DNA of 64,000 bases from Diplonema papillatum (lineage: Eukaryota; Euglenozoa; Diplonemea; Diplonemida; Diplonemidae): positions 177,057 through 241,056 of the forward strand of contig JAPJBO010000299.1 in the NCBI GenBank assembly GCA_030068145.1. The letters are read 5' to 3'. Position numbers and translations under genes: made by a program. Under the pieces are notes generated by a model that had not been told where the DNA came from, ran no database searches, and saw only the letters and a program-made list of their open reading frames with translations. Shown here in pieces: positions 44,170 to 54,231 of this stretch. Numbering within the stretch: position 1 is the first letter of the stretch; every line of letters begins with the position of its first letter.

Positions 44170-44186
44170 CGAAAAGCTGGCATAGT

Positions 44187-44227
44187 GTGGTACTCATTTG
44201 CATGCAAATGACTCCCCACTAACGCAA
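44187..44227. repeat. 41-bp palindrome-centred motif at family B ends
   Basis: The core CATTTGCATGCAAATG is a perfect 16-bp palindrome. The same 41 bp lies at 36770-36810; related copies begin at 12036, 12566, 35765 and 36201. The copy at 12036 is shortened to CATTTGCAAATG, which keeps the symmetry. This could be the target site, a 3' UTR hairpin recognised by the RT, or both. Confidence 0.85.
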
Positions 44228-44333
44228 AGTTCCGAAAAGTTATGAATTGATTTGTAATTCTGTGATTTTTTCTGCTAGAAAATAGGTGGATCGCCCCAGA
44301 TAACCATGATATATTCGCCGAATAAATATCGTT

Positions 44334-44980
44334 GTGGAACTCGCGAAAGACAGCCGGGAACTCCTGACGAGCCAAGTCGGAACGCGTTTCGCTGCGACGT
44401 TGGTCTTTTGGCTGCGGAATCTGACCCTTCCCATGACGTGCGTGGAACTTGCTCTGGAATTCGAGGCATGCACACGGTCGAAACTCCCAGGGAAGAATTT
44501 CGCCGAGAAAGGGCTGCAGATAGGGTACCTCATGAGGGCCATCAACGACCTATGCTGCGCCGACTCAGGGGCTCCCTCCTTCCCGGGAGGTGGCCCAGCT
44601 TTGCCGCTGGTCGGAAGACAGAGTGGATGTTGTGCAAATTGGAGACGATCTGCGCCCACGACCGTTGGAACGATGCCGTGCCCGAGTATCCGCAGGACGT
44701 GCCCTTCTTTCAGTGGAAGCTGAAGTTTCCCATCAAGACGCTAGCAATTGCCAAGAAGAAGAGAGCCCGCGACGCGTCAAGACGGTGCTCTCCCGCGAAA
44801 CGGGCTCGCCCGCCTGCCAGATCGCCCCGGTTGTGTCAACACCGACGCCGTCACCTTCGGTGACGGGGCGGCGGCCCGCACCGCGCCTCCGACGGAACGA
44901 CCTACGCCCGCCTTAGAAGTACGTGGCAGTCCCCTCGGAGACATGTCCCTGCACTCCAACTCGTCTCTCTCTCTCTCTAT
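44334..44980 (+). mobile_element. LINE family A, 3' fragment A2
   Basis: Begins VELAKDSRELLTSQVGTRFA, equivalent to family A residues near 25199, and continues through CVELALEFEACTRSK and KGLQIGYLMRAINDL. A frameshift near 44590 is followed by an Arg/Pro tail and the same TCGTCTCTCTCTCTCTCTAT end as A1. TATCGTT is found at 44327-44333 and 44979-44985, a plausible short target duplication. It sits about 100 bp after the end of LINE B1. Confidence 0.85.
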
Positions 44981-44985
44981 CGTTT

Positions 44986-45302
44986 ATTTCACCGACGGGT
45001 CGTTTTTAGTCCCGAGGGAGGATTTTCAACCCCAAGTCCCGAGGTTGTTTTCTGTGTGCAATGCACGACCTCAGTCAGACTAACCCCCCTAGCCACACCC
45101 CTGCTAACCTGCCGTGCTAAACTTCGCTTCTTCGTGTCAGTGTACGTACCAGACCGAGGTTCAGCGCCAAATCGGAAAATATAAATAATAAATATGCCAC
45201 ACACCCCTGCCCCAGAGAAGGGAAATAAAACACCGTTCAACATGCTCCAACTTACAACAGGTTTCTCAAGACAGCGACCTTGCATATTCAACAAGATGCT
45301 TT
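44986..45302. other. probable promoter or 5' UTR of the TPR/IQ gene
   Basis: No gene is seen. The A/T-rich AAAATATAAATAATAAATATG at 45175-45195 lies about 110 bp before the ATG at 45303. Confidence 0.3.
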
Positions 45303-48300
45303 ATGAGACCCTTCTCCTCCGGCGATCAAGTGTCAGTTGAGCACATAGTATGCCTAAAAGCTGCTGCAAAGTTCGCAGCAAACAAGGAGGCTAGACTTGA
45401 GATGCTAGAGAGGGCCGTGCACTTGGCGGAAAGACTTTTTAAAGGCGAGCAGACACGCGAGACAGCTGCCGAGTTCGTCAGTTCTGCGAGACATCTGTCG
45501 GATGCGGCTGCTCTCGCTTCGGTCCCAGCCGATGTGCAGCTATTAGAACGTGCTATAGATGCATGGGAAGGAAATTTCTTGGACAGTTCGACGACTCTAA
45601 AGAGACAATCATACCGGAAACAAACGGTTGTCAACCCTGGTGTTGATTCGCCTCTGTCTCGTCGACAATCGATGAACCACTCGTTCACGCGGAAGCAATC
45701 AATCAGAAAAGGTAGTGTCGTTGCTCGAAAACCATCAATGTTCCAGCTAAACGAAGACGCGCCAGCTGTAGACCTGAGGTACACGGTTTCACAGGCCGCA
45801 AGCGATGCGGCTTCAGTGGCGCGAGCGTCGTCACATGCTCATGAAGGCGTGCCTGCAGCACAGCTCCCTCGAGCTCGGAAGGCCAAGATTCTCACAGTTC
45901 TTGTTAACGGGAGCGATCACGAAGATACGGCAATTGTGGCATCAGACCTGGGCCACGCACTCATGGAACTAAATTGTCTGGAGGAAGCGGTCAACGAATT
46001 CCGGCAAGCCGTTGATATTTATTACAATATCTACGGTGACAATCACGTGCTGACTGCGACAGCACTCAACAACCTGGCATGCGTGGACATTGCAATTGCT
46101 CGGGCGGCCGAGTCTCAGAAGAGGTCGAAGCCTGACAGATACTATGGTCCATGCCATCGAGCAAAAGCTTCGTTGGAACGTGTTGTTTCACTGCCTCAGG
46201 TTTGCACAATTCTTTTCTGGACGAACCAACTCAGCAGAAACCGTGTTGCCAACAGTCGTCGATAAATGCCCGAAAGAGCTAGCAACAACCCGATGGGAGA
46301 TACACACAGAAGAAGAATAAGAATAAGAAGAAGAACCAACGATTTAAAAGCTACAGTCTGTATTTTATTGGGCTTACCCCACATTCTCGCTTTCATTTTA
46401 TTTCCATTCTCCTCCTCATCATTCACTACCCTCCTGGGGGAAAAATGCCAGTACACACGGGCAGCACGCGCCGCCGGGCCGCACGGACCAGCCGTCGGCT
46501 GATGGATCCTGACTGGGCGGCGGCTGAGGAAGTTGCCGACAAGGCCACCCGGGAGTGGTGGGTATGGAACCCTTGCGAGCCCGGGGAGTCGGTGGCCCCC
46601 CGTTCGCCGGCGGGAAAGGGGGAGAAAGCCGGTCGGAGCTGAAGACCGGCATGGAACGGTCGTCTGGGGACTGGTCCCCCCTGGCCGACTGCAGACTTGA
46701 AGGACCTGGCGGGAGTACGACGGAGGCTCTACTCCCGCCTCCGGCTGATAACGCCGCACAACACGAAAACCCGGGAAGCGCATCCACGAATGCACCCGGG
46801 CACTCGGAATTAGCTCATCCTACACTGTGCGACAGCCGTTTCCCGACACGACAGAAACAACCCTTGCCCGACGCCGGCTTCTCGCCTCGGCAGGTCAGGG
46901 GGTTGAAGTCGCGAAGGTCCAGGTTGCTCAGGGGGGAGGAGGCTTTTCCTCCGGCTCCACCCCCCATTTCTACGACCCTCCTACCGCAGTTCCTCTCGGG
47001 TACCTCCCACAAACGAGAGGTCTCATTCCGGGCATCGGTGCCCCGAGATCTGAGAGGCCGCTAGACGTCACCAATAGCAAACGTTGCCGCCGTTAATTCG
47101 GCAAAGGATATATGCTGAGGGATATCTCTCCACGGTCCCCACATTGCCATGGAACCCACTAGCCAGGCCCATCCCTGCATGCTGGCGTCGGACCATGCCT
47201 CGACGAGGGTATCCCGCTGCTGCATGCCGAACGTGACCCACCGGTTCCCCGACAGACGCCGCCTCACCCCAGCAAGGAAAGGAAGGACGTCGTCGCTCAC
47301 TCGAACCGGCGACTCCCAGCCCAGGGTGCCTGTTAGGACCTGATGCGCCAGTGCTCCATCCACGCAAGCACCGGGCTCACTCTGCATGCGGGCACGCCGC
47401 AAAACTCAGTCGCGCACGGCGCGAAGCGCATCCGGACAGTCTTCAACGAGGGCCCAGTCGTCGTACCAGACTATCTTGTCGTCCCCGGCAGGCCCCGTGA
47501 TGACAAGCGCCGAGTCCTGTGCAATCACGGGCGAGAAAGACGAGCCCATCGTCAGCCGGCGCTATACAGAGCCGCGCCCCCGTCGAGCTTCCTGGTGCAG
47601 AGCCCGAAGAAAGTCGACGTCGACCGTCCTACTGGGAACTGGAAGAAGTAGGACTTCAGGTCAACGACGACTGCGTACGACTTCGAGATCATCTTCGCGA
47701 TGACCGCGTCGACACGCAAGAGGCTGAACTTCGGCGGGGGCTCCATCAGCTCGTTCAGCGGGCGGCCGTCAACGATGGCCCGCGAGTGCTGTTCGCACTT
47801 CTTAACAGCAAACGCCGGAAGGACGCACTTCAGCGGCTCCGAACGGGGGACGCACTCCACAAACCCAACGCTTTCCAGCGTCTGCGCATGGCGGGCAAAC
47901 GCGTCGCTCTTCCGACCCGGCACGAGAGGAGTGCCCAACAACTTCCGTCGGAAGGAGTGCCCGTCCGTTAGGAGGTCAAGCAAGCCGTGCAAGCGGGCCC
48001 CGGGGCCGGCGAGGCTCCGGAGCTTGCGGAGATCGATCGGCGGCACTGCGTACGCGGCTTCGCGCTCTCCGCTATCGACAATAAGAATCTTTGTCGACAA
48101 CTTGCCCGCCGTGAACTGTCTGAGGAATTGGAAGTCGAAGACCCAACTCGGGAACTTCATCCTCTGCCAGGTCCGCGAGGTGTTGGAAGAACACCAACGA
48201 TCGAGACTGTGTGGGTTCCGACCGCTGAGCAATTAGCGGAAGTATGGACACGAGACCCATACAGGCAAGGCATTCCGCCTCCTCGCGTCCCTTTCTGCAT

Positions 48301-51300
48301 TGCGTGATGTCGGCCTATTTCTATTTCTCACGTCTGAGGACGTTGCTAGAGGATTGCGGGAAGTGCGCCCAGCCACCCTGTCGTCCATCTCATTGTCAGC
48401 GCTCCGCGCAGCACCATTGTTTTGTGAGCACGCCCGAGGGCGCTGTTTATCTGTTTTGAGCTACCCGGAGGCAGCCGGATGTCAGCTCTTTTAGTTTCAC
48501 GTCCAGGGATTCTATTCCACATTCTCGCTTTCATTTCACCAACCCTGTGACAATTATCATCTTCACCGTTTCTGCCAACGCGACCTTTTCCACATTCTCG
48601 CTTTCATTTCACCAACCCGGTGACAATTATCATCGCGTCTGAGGGTTGGGAGACCCGCAACTGTTCCGTCTTCCCCGGTTTGAAATTGACCCGGAGGCCA
48701 TGCAGCTTCGCCTCTGCCACAAGGTCGGCGAGCATCAACCTCAACTCTCTCGCTGTCGAGCTCATCAGCGCAAGGTCATCGGCGCAAGTCCAGGTCCGTC
48801 GTCGTCCGCTTTCGCCCGGCCACTTCGTAGGCAAATCCCTGCCTGCCCTTCATCACGCGCCGGAGGACTACATCTACTACCAGCGCGAAAGGTACGGGGC
48901 CAGGGTATCTCCCTGCAGCACCCCTGCCCAAATGCGTATCTCCTCTGTCGGTCCGTCCGGGATACGCACCGCCGTCACAGCGCCTCGATACAACGACAGG
49001 ATGACATTTAGCTTCTGGGGAACCCCCAGCGACTTTAGCACCTCTTCCAGCTTGTGCCAGTAGACACTGTCAAAGGCTGCAGAGAAGTCGACAAAGACAA
49101 CGAGCAGGCGTTGCGCTTTCGTTGATTCGTTCGTCTCGAAAACACAAAAATGGACACCCTCACGGCAAAAAACACGCCAGGAAGAACCCGGCAGAACTTG
49201 GCTGCATCACAGCAATTCGGCGCATTCTTTGGTCTTGTGGACCCCACACCCATATATGGTTCTGAGGGTAAAAGGTTCGATTCGTTGGAAAAGTGGGGTT
49301 TTTGAAACCCGAACCGGCAAAAATAAGTTTCCTCAACTTCTTCAAACTGACCTACCAGTGCCTGCATCTTTGATCCGAGTTCACACCCTACTAATATGTG
49401 GGTTCCCCACTGACATTAGCAATCATGTATCCCCTGGTGTGTTCCGCATTATGCCTCTCCGTTTCCGCGTATCGATTCCTCGAAGTGCCACACAAGGTCA
49501 GGCACAAGATGACCTTTTTCGATAACCGAAGCGTACACTCCTCCAAGTGTTGTCTATTGTTTTAAACACCGAAAACAGGAGACTCTCGAGGAAGGCGGCA
49601 GCGACGTAGTTTTGCATGTACTCAACAACCTCGCTTCGACAGAACTTCTGCTCGAGAACACAGGTCCTGCACAAAAGCACTGTGAGGCCGCGCTGGTTTA
49701 TGCTGACAATAACGGGCTTTCTGAAGGCGACATGCATCCAGATGTTGCTTCGATTAAAAAGACACTGGCTCTTGTATTCTCGAAGAAGAGAGACGCAGTT
49801 GTGTTAGCTCTGCAGCGCATTGGAAGGAGCACTAGTGTCCGCGAACGGCTGCTGCTTGCAGTGCATGCTCGTTCAGCAGTTGTGTCGTGTCTGTCGATTG
49901 TGACCATAACTACCCTGGGTTTCCAAGATCACACCCTCCAGCAAGTCGGGAGGGGTGCATTAGCACGAAGAGAGCTGCAGGGTTTGTTTCGAAGCAGGCA
50001 AGCAGTCATCTGTGCCTCGTGTACCGCAAGTCTGCTTGTGGGCATAGCTTCGCTGATAGCACCGCCGCCTTGTTTTGATGCTGTCCAGGCGTGTATAATA
50101 CAAAGACTCGGCCGTGGGTTTCTGCGGCGACGAAAGCTAGGGCAACAACATTCACCCCTCCCTGCAGCCATTGCAGCAACCAGTCGCCTTGCCGTGCTCG
50201 CTTCAAACACTCATGCAACAGCTGTACCTGTGCTGCAGAAGGCAGGACGTGGGTACTCAGCTCGATCTTCCATAAGTATCAGGCACATGACACTTGGCTC
50301 GTGTTACGGTTCCGCTGGTCTTGTGAGAAACGGCGAAAAGACTGTTTCTGCGGATGGTGAAGTCGTACATAACAGTGTAACAGCTGCAGCTTTGCTGCAG
50401 AAGGCAGGATGTGGGTACTCAGCTCGATCTTCTGTAAGTATCAGGCACATGACACGTGGCTCGTGTTACGGTTCCGCTGGTCTTGTGAGAAACGGTGAAA
50501 AGACTGTTTCTGCGGATGGTGAAGTCGTACATAACAGCGTAACAGCTGTACCTTTGCTGCAGAAGGCAGGACGTGGGTGCTCAGCTCGATCTTCCATAAG
50601 TATCAGACACATGACATGTGGCTCGTGTTACGGTTCCGCTGGTCTTGTGAGAAGCGGTGAAAAGACTGTTTCTGCAGGTGGCAAAGTTGTGCAAACCAGT
50701 GTAACAGCTGTAGCTTTGCTGCAGAGGGCAGGACGTGGGTGCTTAGTTCGCTCTTCCGTCAGCAACTCGTCTTTCAGTTCCGCTGGTCATATGGGAAACA
50801 GTGTTCGAACTGCTTATTCGGGAGGTGACGTTGTCAACAAGGTATCAATACCCGATGCCTTGGTCGCAGCTACGCTGGTTGTCATAGCCTTTGTAGCACC
50901 AGAAACAGAGGGGGCATTGATCTGTGCATCGGAGCCACCCTGCACGAGTGCAGATATCAGCTCGACCGTGCTCGTAAACCTGGCTGTTTGCGTAGCACAA
51001 GCAGCATGCACAAACCCCAAAGTTTGGAGTCGTAATGTAGTGCGTGCAGAGTCAGCACCTCTTGCTGTGACAGTACTGGCATCGGCACTTTTACTCATCT
51101 CTCTGGGACTCAATGACATACCAGAGAAAGGTTTCGCCCAGAGTCAGGGGTCAAGTAGGTCCCAGGTGACAGCGATATGTACAGTTCAAAAGCTTCTTCG
51201 CAGCGGTGCTGCACGAGTGTATTGTGCCTGCTTACAGTCTTTGTTGGCCAACCCAAAAACACTGAATATTCTGCAGACGGTTGGCAGAGGCTGCTCCATC

Positions 51301-52358
51301 AGAGCTTCAGTGCACAGGCTTCGATACCGCAATGCTACATGTCGGCTACAGCGGGTCTTTGCTGCATACAGCAGCCGCAGCCTTCTGCATTCCTTCTTTG
51401 CAGCAGCAGCAAGGAAATTGTCAGCCCCACCCACAATTGAAGCAGTTTCTACAAAAAGGTCTGATTTCCTCCTCTTGATAGTACTGCCAAGGTTCACACT
51501 TCTTGTCAGAACAGAATGCAAAATATTGCAACTTTAGTTTCAGAATGTCGAGACTGGAAAAAACCATCCAAGTAATGTCTGGGTTAACACTGAACAACTT
51601 AAATGATAGATGATATTACCTTACCAAACCATTGCAGGACGACAACGATGCAAGCTGCTACTACTATTCAGCGATACGTGCGTGGCTTCCTTGTTCGACA
51701 GCAACTCAGCCTGTCAGCAATACCGCGAGATGGCAAAAGGACCTCTGAATGTGAGGTTGCAGATTTCATTCCAGGTGAGGATGGGAGTCAAGTAGCACAC
51801 AGAAGAACCGAGAATACAGTGCGCGATGGAGCTGCGATCATGATCCAGGCGGCATGGAAGGGACACAAGCACCGAGCATGGTACTTGAAAAATCTGTCGG
51901 TTCTACGGGCAGATGCAGCAAAGCGAAGTGTGCGAAACGAGCGCCGCGAGCGGAAACTACGCGTTGCACGCGAAATGGCGGACCTTCAAGCTCGTATAAA
52001 CCTGTGCAGCGCGCAGCAAAATGATGCCCTTGTTTCGGTTTTTTTGCCTCGGGGACTCCCAACTGATCGTTTTGCCACTGCACGCTTGCACGGGATTTTA
52101 ATGACGCGTTCTACAGCACCAACCACATCAGCTAGAAGCAGCCGACTGCCAACTGAGACCACACTACCACCAGTTCGTTCACCTCCTCAGAAACCCGCAC
52201 AAAGAGCCCCGACACACTTGGCTCGAACATCAGGAAATACTTCTCAGTCACATACTTGCTCAGTTCGAGACATTCGAAAACGAGCTGCTACAGCAGCACT
52301 GAACAAACTTGTTAGTAAGTCTCCTCAAATGCTTCCTTGGGCTTCCTGCACACTGTAG
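45303..52358 (+). CDS. TPR and IQ-motif protein (exons 45303-46199, 49579-51458, 51638-52358)
   Basis: The three exons join in phase: donor CTCAG|GT at 46200 and acceptor AACAG at 49578 are phase 0; AAAAG|GT at 51459 and TTGCAG at 51637 are both phase 2. The product is 1165 residues. Exon 1 ends and exon 2 starts with kinesin-light-chain-like TPRs (DLGHALMELNCLEEAVNEFR; VLNNLASTELLLENTGPAQK). Exon 2 then carries many LQxxGRGxxxR repeats (IIQRLGRGFLRRRKL, VLQKAGRGYSARS), fitting the IQ consensus IQxxxRGxxxR that binds calmodulin. A 162-bp (54-residue) unit is tandemly repeated about three times from 50236. Exon 3 adds AATTIQRYVRGFLVRQQL and AAIMIQAAWKGHKHRAW, then a Ser/Thr/Pro tail. Probably a calmodulin-binding, cytoskeletal or flagellar protein, by inference. 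Intron 1 holds antisense retroelements. Confidence 0.8.
47061..48232 (-). pseudogene. RT-RNase H retroelement fragment (LTR/DIRS-like), antisense
   Basis: Reading right to left, the frame 48232-47552 ends in RAIVDGRPLNELMEPPPKFS then VVVDLKSYFFQFPV (catalytic Asp motif). After a frame change at about 47555: TMGSSFSPVIAQ (the LPMG-like motif) and VWYDDWALVEDC (the YxDD box, here YDD). 47402-47061 then gives VEAWSDASMQGWAWLVG and ISFAELTAATFAIGDV, the Asp and Glu of an RNase H domain. RT followed by RNase H with an LPMG motif indicates an LTR- or DIRS-type element, not a LINE. No integrase or recombinase was recognised downstream. Confidence 0.7.
48604..49110 (-). pseudogene. second LINE RT fragment (family C), antisense
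   Basis: On the minus strand from about 49110: STKAQRLLVVFVDFSAAFDS (first catalytic Asp), VYWHKLEEVLKSLGVPQKL, IWAGVLQGDTLAPYL. After a stop and frame change at about 48845, TWTCADDLALMSSTARELRL (second catalytic motif, Cys in place of Tyr), then LHGLRVNFKPGKTEQL. This RT is clearly different from families A and B. Truncated at both ends. Confidence 0.8.
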
Positions 52359-52712
52359 GTTTAATCGGCTGGCCTGATGCAAACACTATAATGAGAGGTG
52401 GTGGCTAGGTTAAGCACTCAGGATTCACAAACCTTCTTCTTTGCAATGAAGGATTGTAGCACATGATTGCTTCGGTGCTGGTGTGTTCACCTTTTCATTT
52501 TCTTCTATGCAAAACGTGAGCTTGAAGGTGTTGTCTCTTTGGATTGACACCCGAATTGTGTAGCCACAACAACATATTCGTTGTTCCATTTTGATGGCAT
52601 CTCAGTGTTAGCCTCCAGGCCATCTGCAGTTGACCTTCCTCACGGGTAGTCATTGAACGATGACAGGAGTCAATCCCGCTCCTTCGAAAGCAACAGAAAA
52701 GTCCAACCAAAA
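52359..52712. other. intergenic, probable 3' UTR of the IQ gene and promoter of the next gene
   Basis: No coding sequence is recognised. The following ATG (52713) lies 355 bp after the IQ gene stop. Confidence 0.35.
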
Positions 52713-53173
52713 ATGTTCCGCAGCACAGCCGCTCGACTTGTGCGCCATCCACTGCCCCCCTTCACCGAGGAATCTGCAAAACAGAAGGTGCAAGCAGCTG
52801 AAGATGCATGGAACACAAGAGACTGCAACAAAGTGGCAATGGCTTACAGTGAAGACACAGAGTGGCGAAACCGGGACGTCTTTTTGAATGGCCGTGAACA
52901 GGTTCGCGAATTCCTGAAGGACAAATGGAATCGAGAGCTCAACTACAAGCTCATCAAACATTACTTCAGCCACACCGATAACAAGATTGCTGTCACGTTC
53001 AGTACGAATACGAGACGAAGGATGGGAAACTGTACAGAGCCTATGGAAATGAGCATTGGACCTTTGACAAAGATGGATACATGATGATTCGTAACGCTTC
53101 AATCAACGACACTGAAATCGACAAGCGTGTACTCGACAGCACAAAGGGTTTCCCAACAGGGACAAAACGTTAA
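52713..53173 (+). pseudogene. DUF1348 (NTF2/SnoaL-like fold) protein with one frameshift
   Basis: From ATG at 52713: MFRSTAARLVRHPLPPFTEE then KVQAAEDAWNTRDCNKVAMA, YSEDTEWRNRDVFLNGREQV and FLKDKWNRELNYKLIKHY, a clear match to the DUF1348 family. Near 53000 (ACGTTCAGTAC) the frame must change by one base to continue QYEYETKDGKLYRAYGNEHW and MMIRNASINDTEI, ending PTGTKR-TAA at 53173. The family's expected 'AVxFxYEW' passage spans the break, so one base seems lost. The N-terminal 15 residues are basic and amphipathic and could target mitochondria. It is either a recent pseudogene or a sequencing error in an intact ~153-residue gene. Confidence 0.75.
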
Positions 53174-53509
53174 AGGTGCACAAGCTGATCCTGCTTTTTT
53201 GCGGTCTGTTCAAGCCTGTGCGCCCATGGTGGCAACTAGCGTGCAAACTCTTCCTTCACTGAGTGTTGGGCCCTTCACCCAACAATGATTATGAGATTCC
53301 CGGACGCAATGTTCATGAGTATGGTCGCTTTCATCGCATCAGTGTCTCTGGATGTGTATTGTCATTTACAGTACAGGCAGTCATCTGTTTCATCAAAGAG
53401 GCACATGCACTTGTCTGTTCTCTACAGAACGACATGCCCATTTACATCATCTGACATTGACCTACTAATTTCTTCATCCTTTTCTCGTTTTTTAAATAAT
53501 GTTTTCCGA
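53174..53509. other. intergenic, no recognised gene
   Basis: Nothing supported; probably 3' UTR and spacer before the tandem repeats. Confidence 0.4.
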
Positions 53510-53966
53510 GAAGCCTTGATGTTGGCCAACTTTCCTGAAGGGACTGACCTTTAGAAGCCTTGATGTGGGCCAACTTTCCTGCAGGAACTGCCCTTTAGCA
53601 GCCTTGATGTGGGCCAACTTTTCTGAAGGGAGTGACCTTTAGAAGCCTTGATTTGGGCCAACTTTTCTGAAGGGACTGACCTTTATATGCCTTGATGTGG
53701 GCCAACTTTCCTGCAGGAACTGCCCTTTAGCAGCCTTGATGTGGGCCACCTTTTCTGAAGGGACTGACCTTTAGAAGCCTTGATGTGGGCCAACTTTTCT
53801 GAAGGGACTGACCTTTATAAGCCTTGATGTGGCCAGCTTTCCTGCAGGAACTCCCCTTTAGAATCCTTGATGTCGTCCAACTTTTCTGAAGACTGACCTT
53901 TAGAAGCCTTGATTTGGGCCAACTTTTCTGAAGGGACTGACCTTTATAAGCCTTGATGTGGGCCGG
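53510..53966 (-). repeat. 44-bp tandem repeat, ~10 units
   Basis: The unit is GAAGCCTTGATGTGGGCCAA, CTTTYCTG and MAGGRACTGMCCTTTA; for example 53510 to 53554 is 44 bp. Later units vary in length. The minus strand keeps a frame open with LQKSWPKSRLLKVS-type repeats, which is not convincing as a gene. Confidence 0.9.
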
Positions 53967-54231
53967 GGGGACACAATCTGACTTGCCACCTCCTCGCGGT
54001 GTCCCCTGGAAACGTGTTTTTCGAAACGCGGCCAAGGCAAGCAGTACCTCTCTGCTCCCTCGTGGGGCGGAAAGGTTGAAGATCGAAGGCTCGAAGGTAG
54101 AAGCGGCTTGACAAACCGTTTCCTCACCCGAAGGCTGGTTCTGCCCCCTTGTGGGGCGGAGAGGTTGAATATCGAAGGCTCGAAGGCAGAAGCGGCTTGA
54201 CAAACCGTTTCCGTTTCCGGAAGGCCCGCAA
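53967..54231 (+). repeat. repeat module M, copy 1, and inverted-domain spacer
   Basis: Module M (GACAMAATCTGACTTGCCAC, CTCCTCGCGGTGTCCCCTGG, AAACGTGTTTTTCGAAACGC) starts at about 53968 and recurs at 57928, 61945 and 63837. Two ~70-bp copies of a GGGCGGARAGGTTGAAKATC, GAAGGCTCGAAGG segment follow at 54062 and 54155. Confidence 0.85.

Larger units (their letters stand above)
36770..44227 (+). mobile_element. near full-length LINE family B (copy B1), inactivated
   Basis: The 41-bp sequence at 36770-36810 (GTGGTACTCATTTGCATGCA...ACGCAA) recurs exactly at 44187-44227, bracketing about 7.4 kb. Inside, in order: polyQ ORF1, a charged region, a Cys-rich zinc motif, two 2A-like motifs, an apurinic endonuclease (APE), RT, a CxxC/HxxxxC zinc motif and a Gly/Arg-rich C-terminus. 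The frame changes at least at about 37970, 38150, 38655, 39350, 39800, 39970, 41645, 42060, 42690 and 44080, so this copy is dead. It is GC-rich relative to its surroundings. There is no poly-A tail. Confidence 0.85.
46200..49578 (+). other. 3.4-kb intron 1 of the TPR/IQ gene
   Basis: GT at 46200, AG at 49577-49578. It contains two retroelement fragments on the minus strand (47061-48232 and 48604-49110) and a 45-bp direct duplication, CACATTCTCGCTTTCATTTC, at 48518 and 48590 with a shorter relative at 46379. The minus-strand frame at 46419-46795 is Pro/Arg/Ser-rich and may be the 3' part of the first retroelement. Confidence 0.7.
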
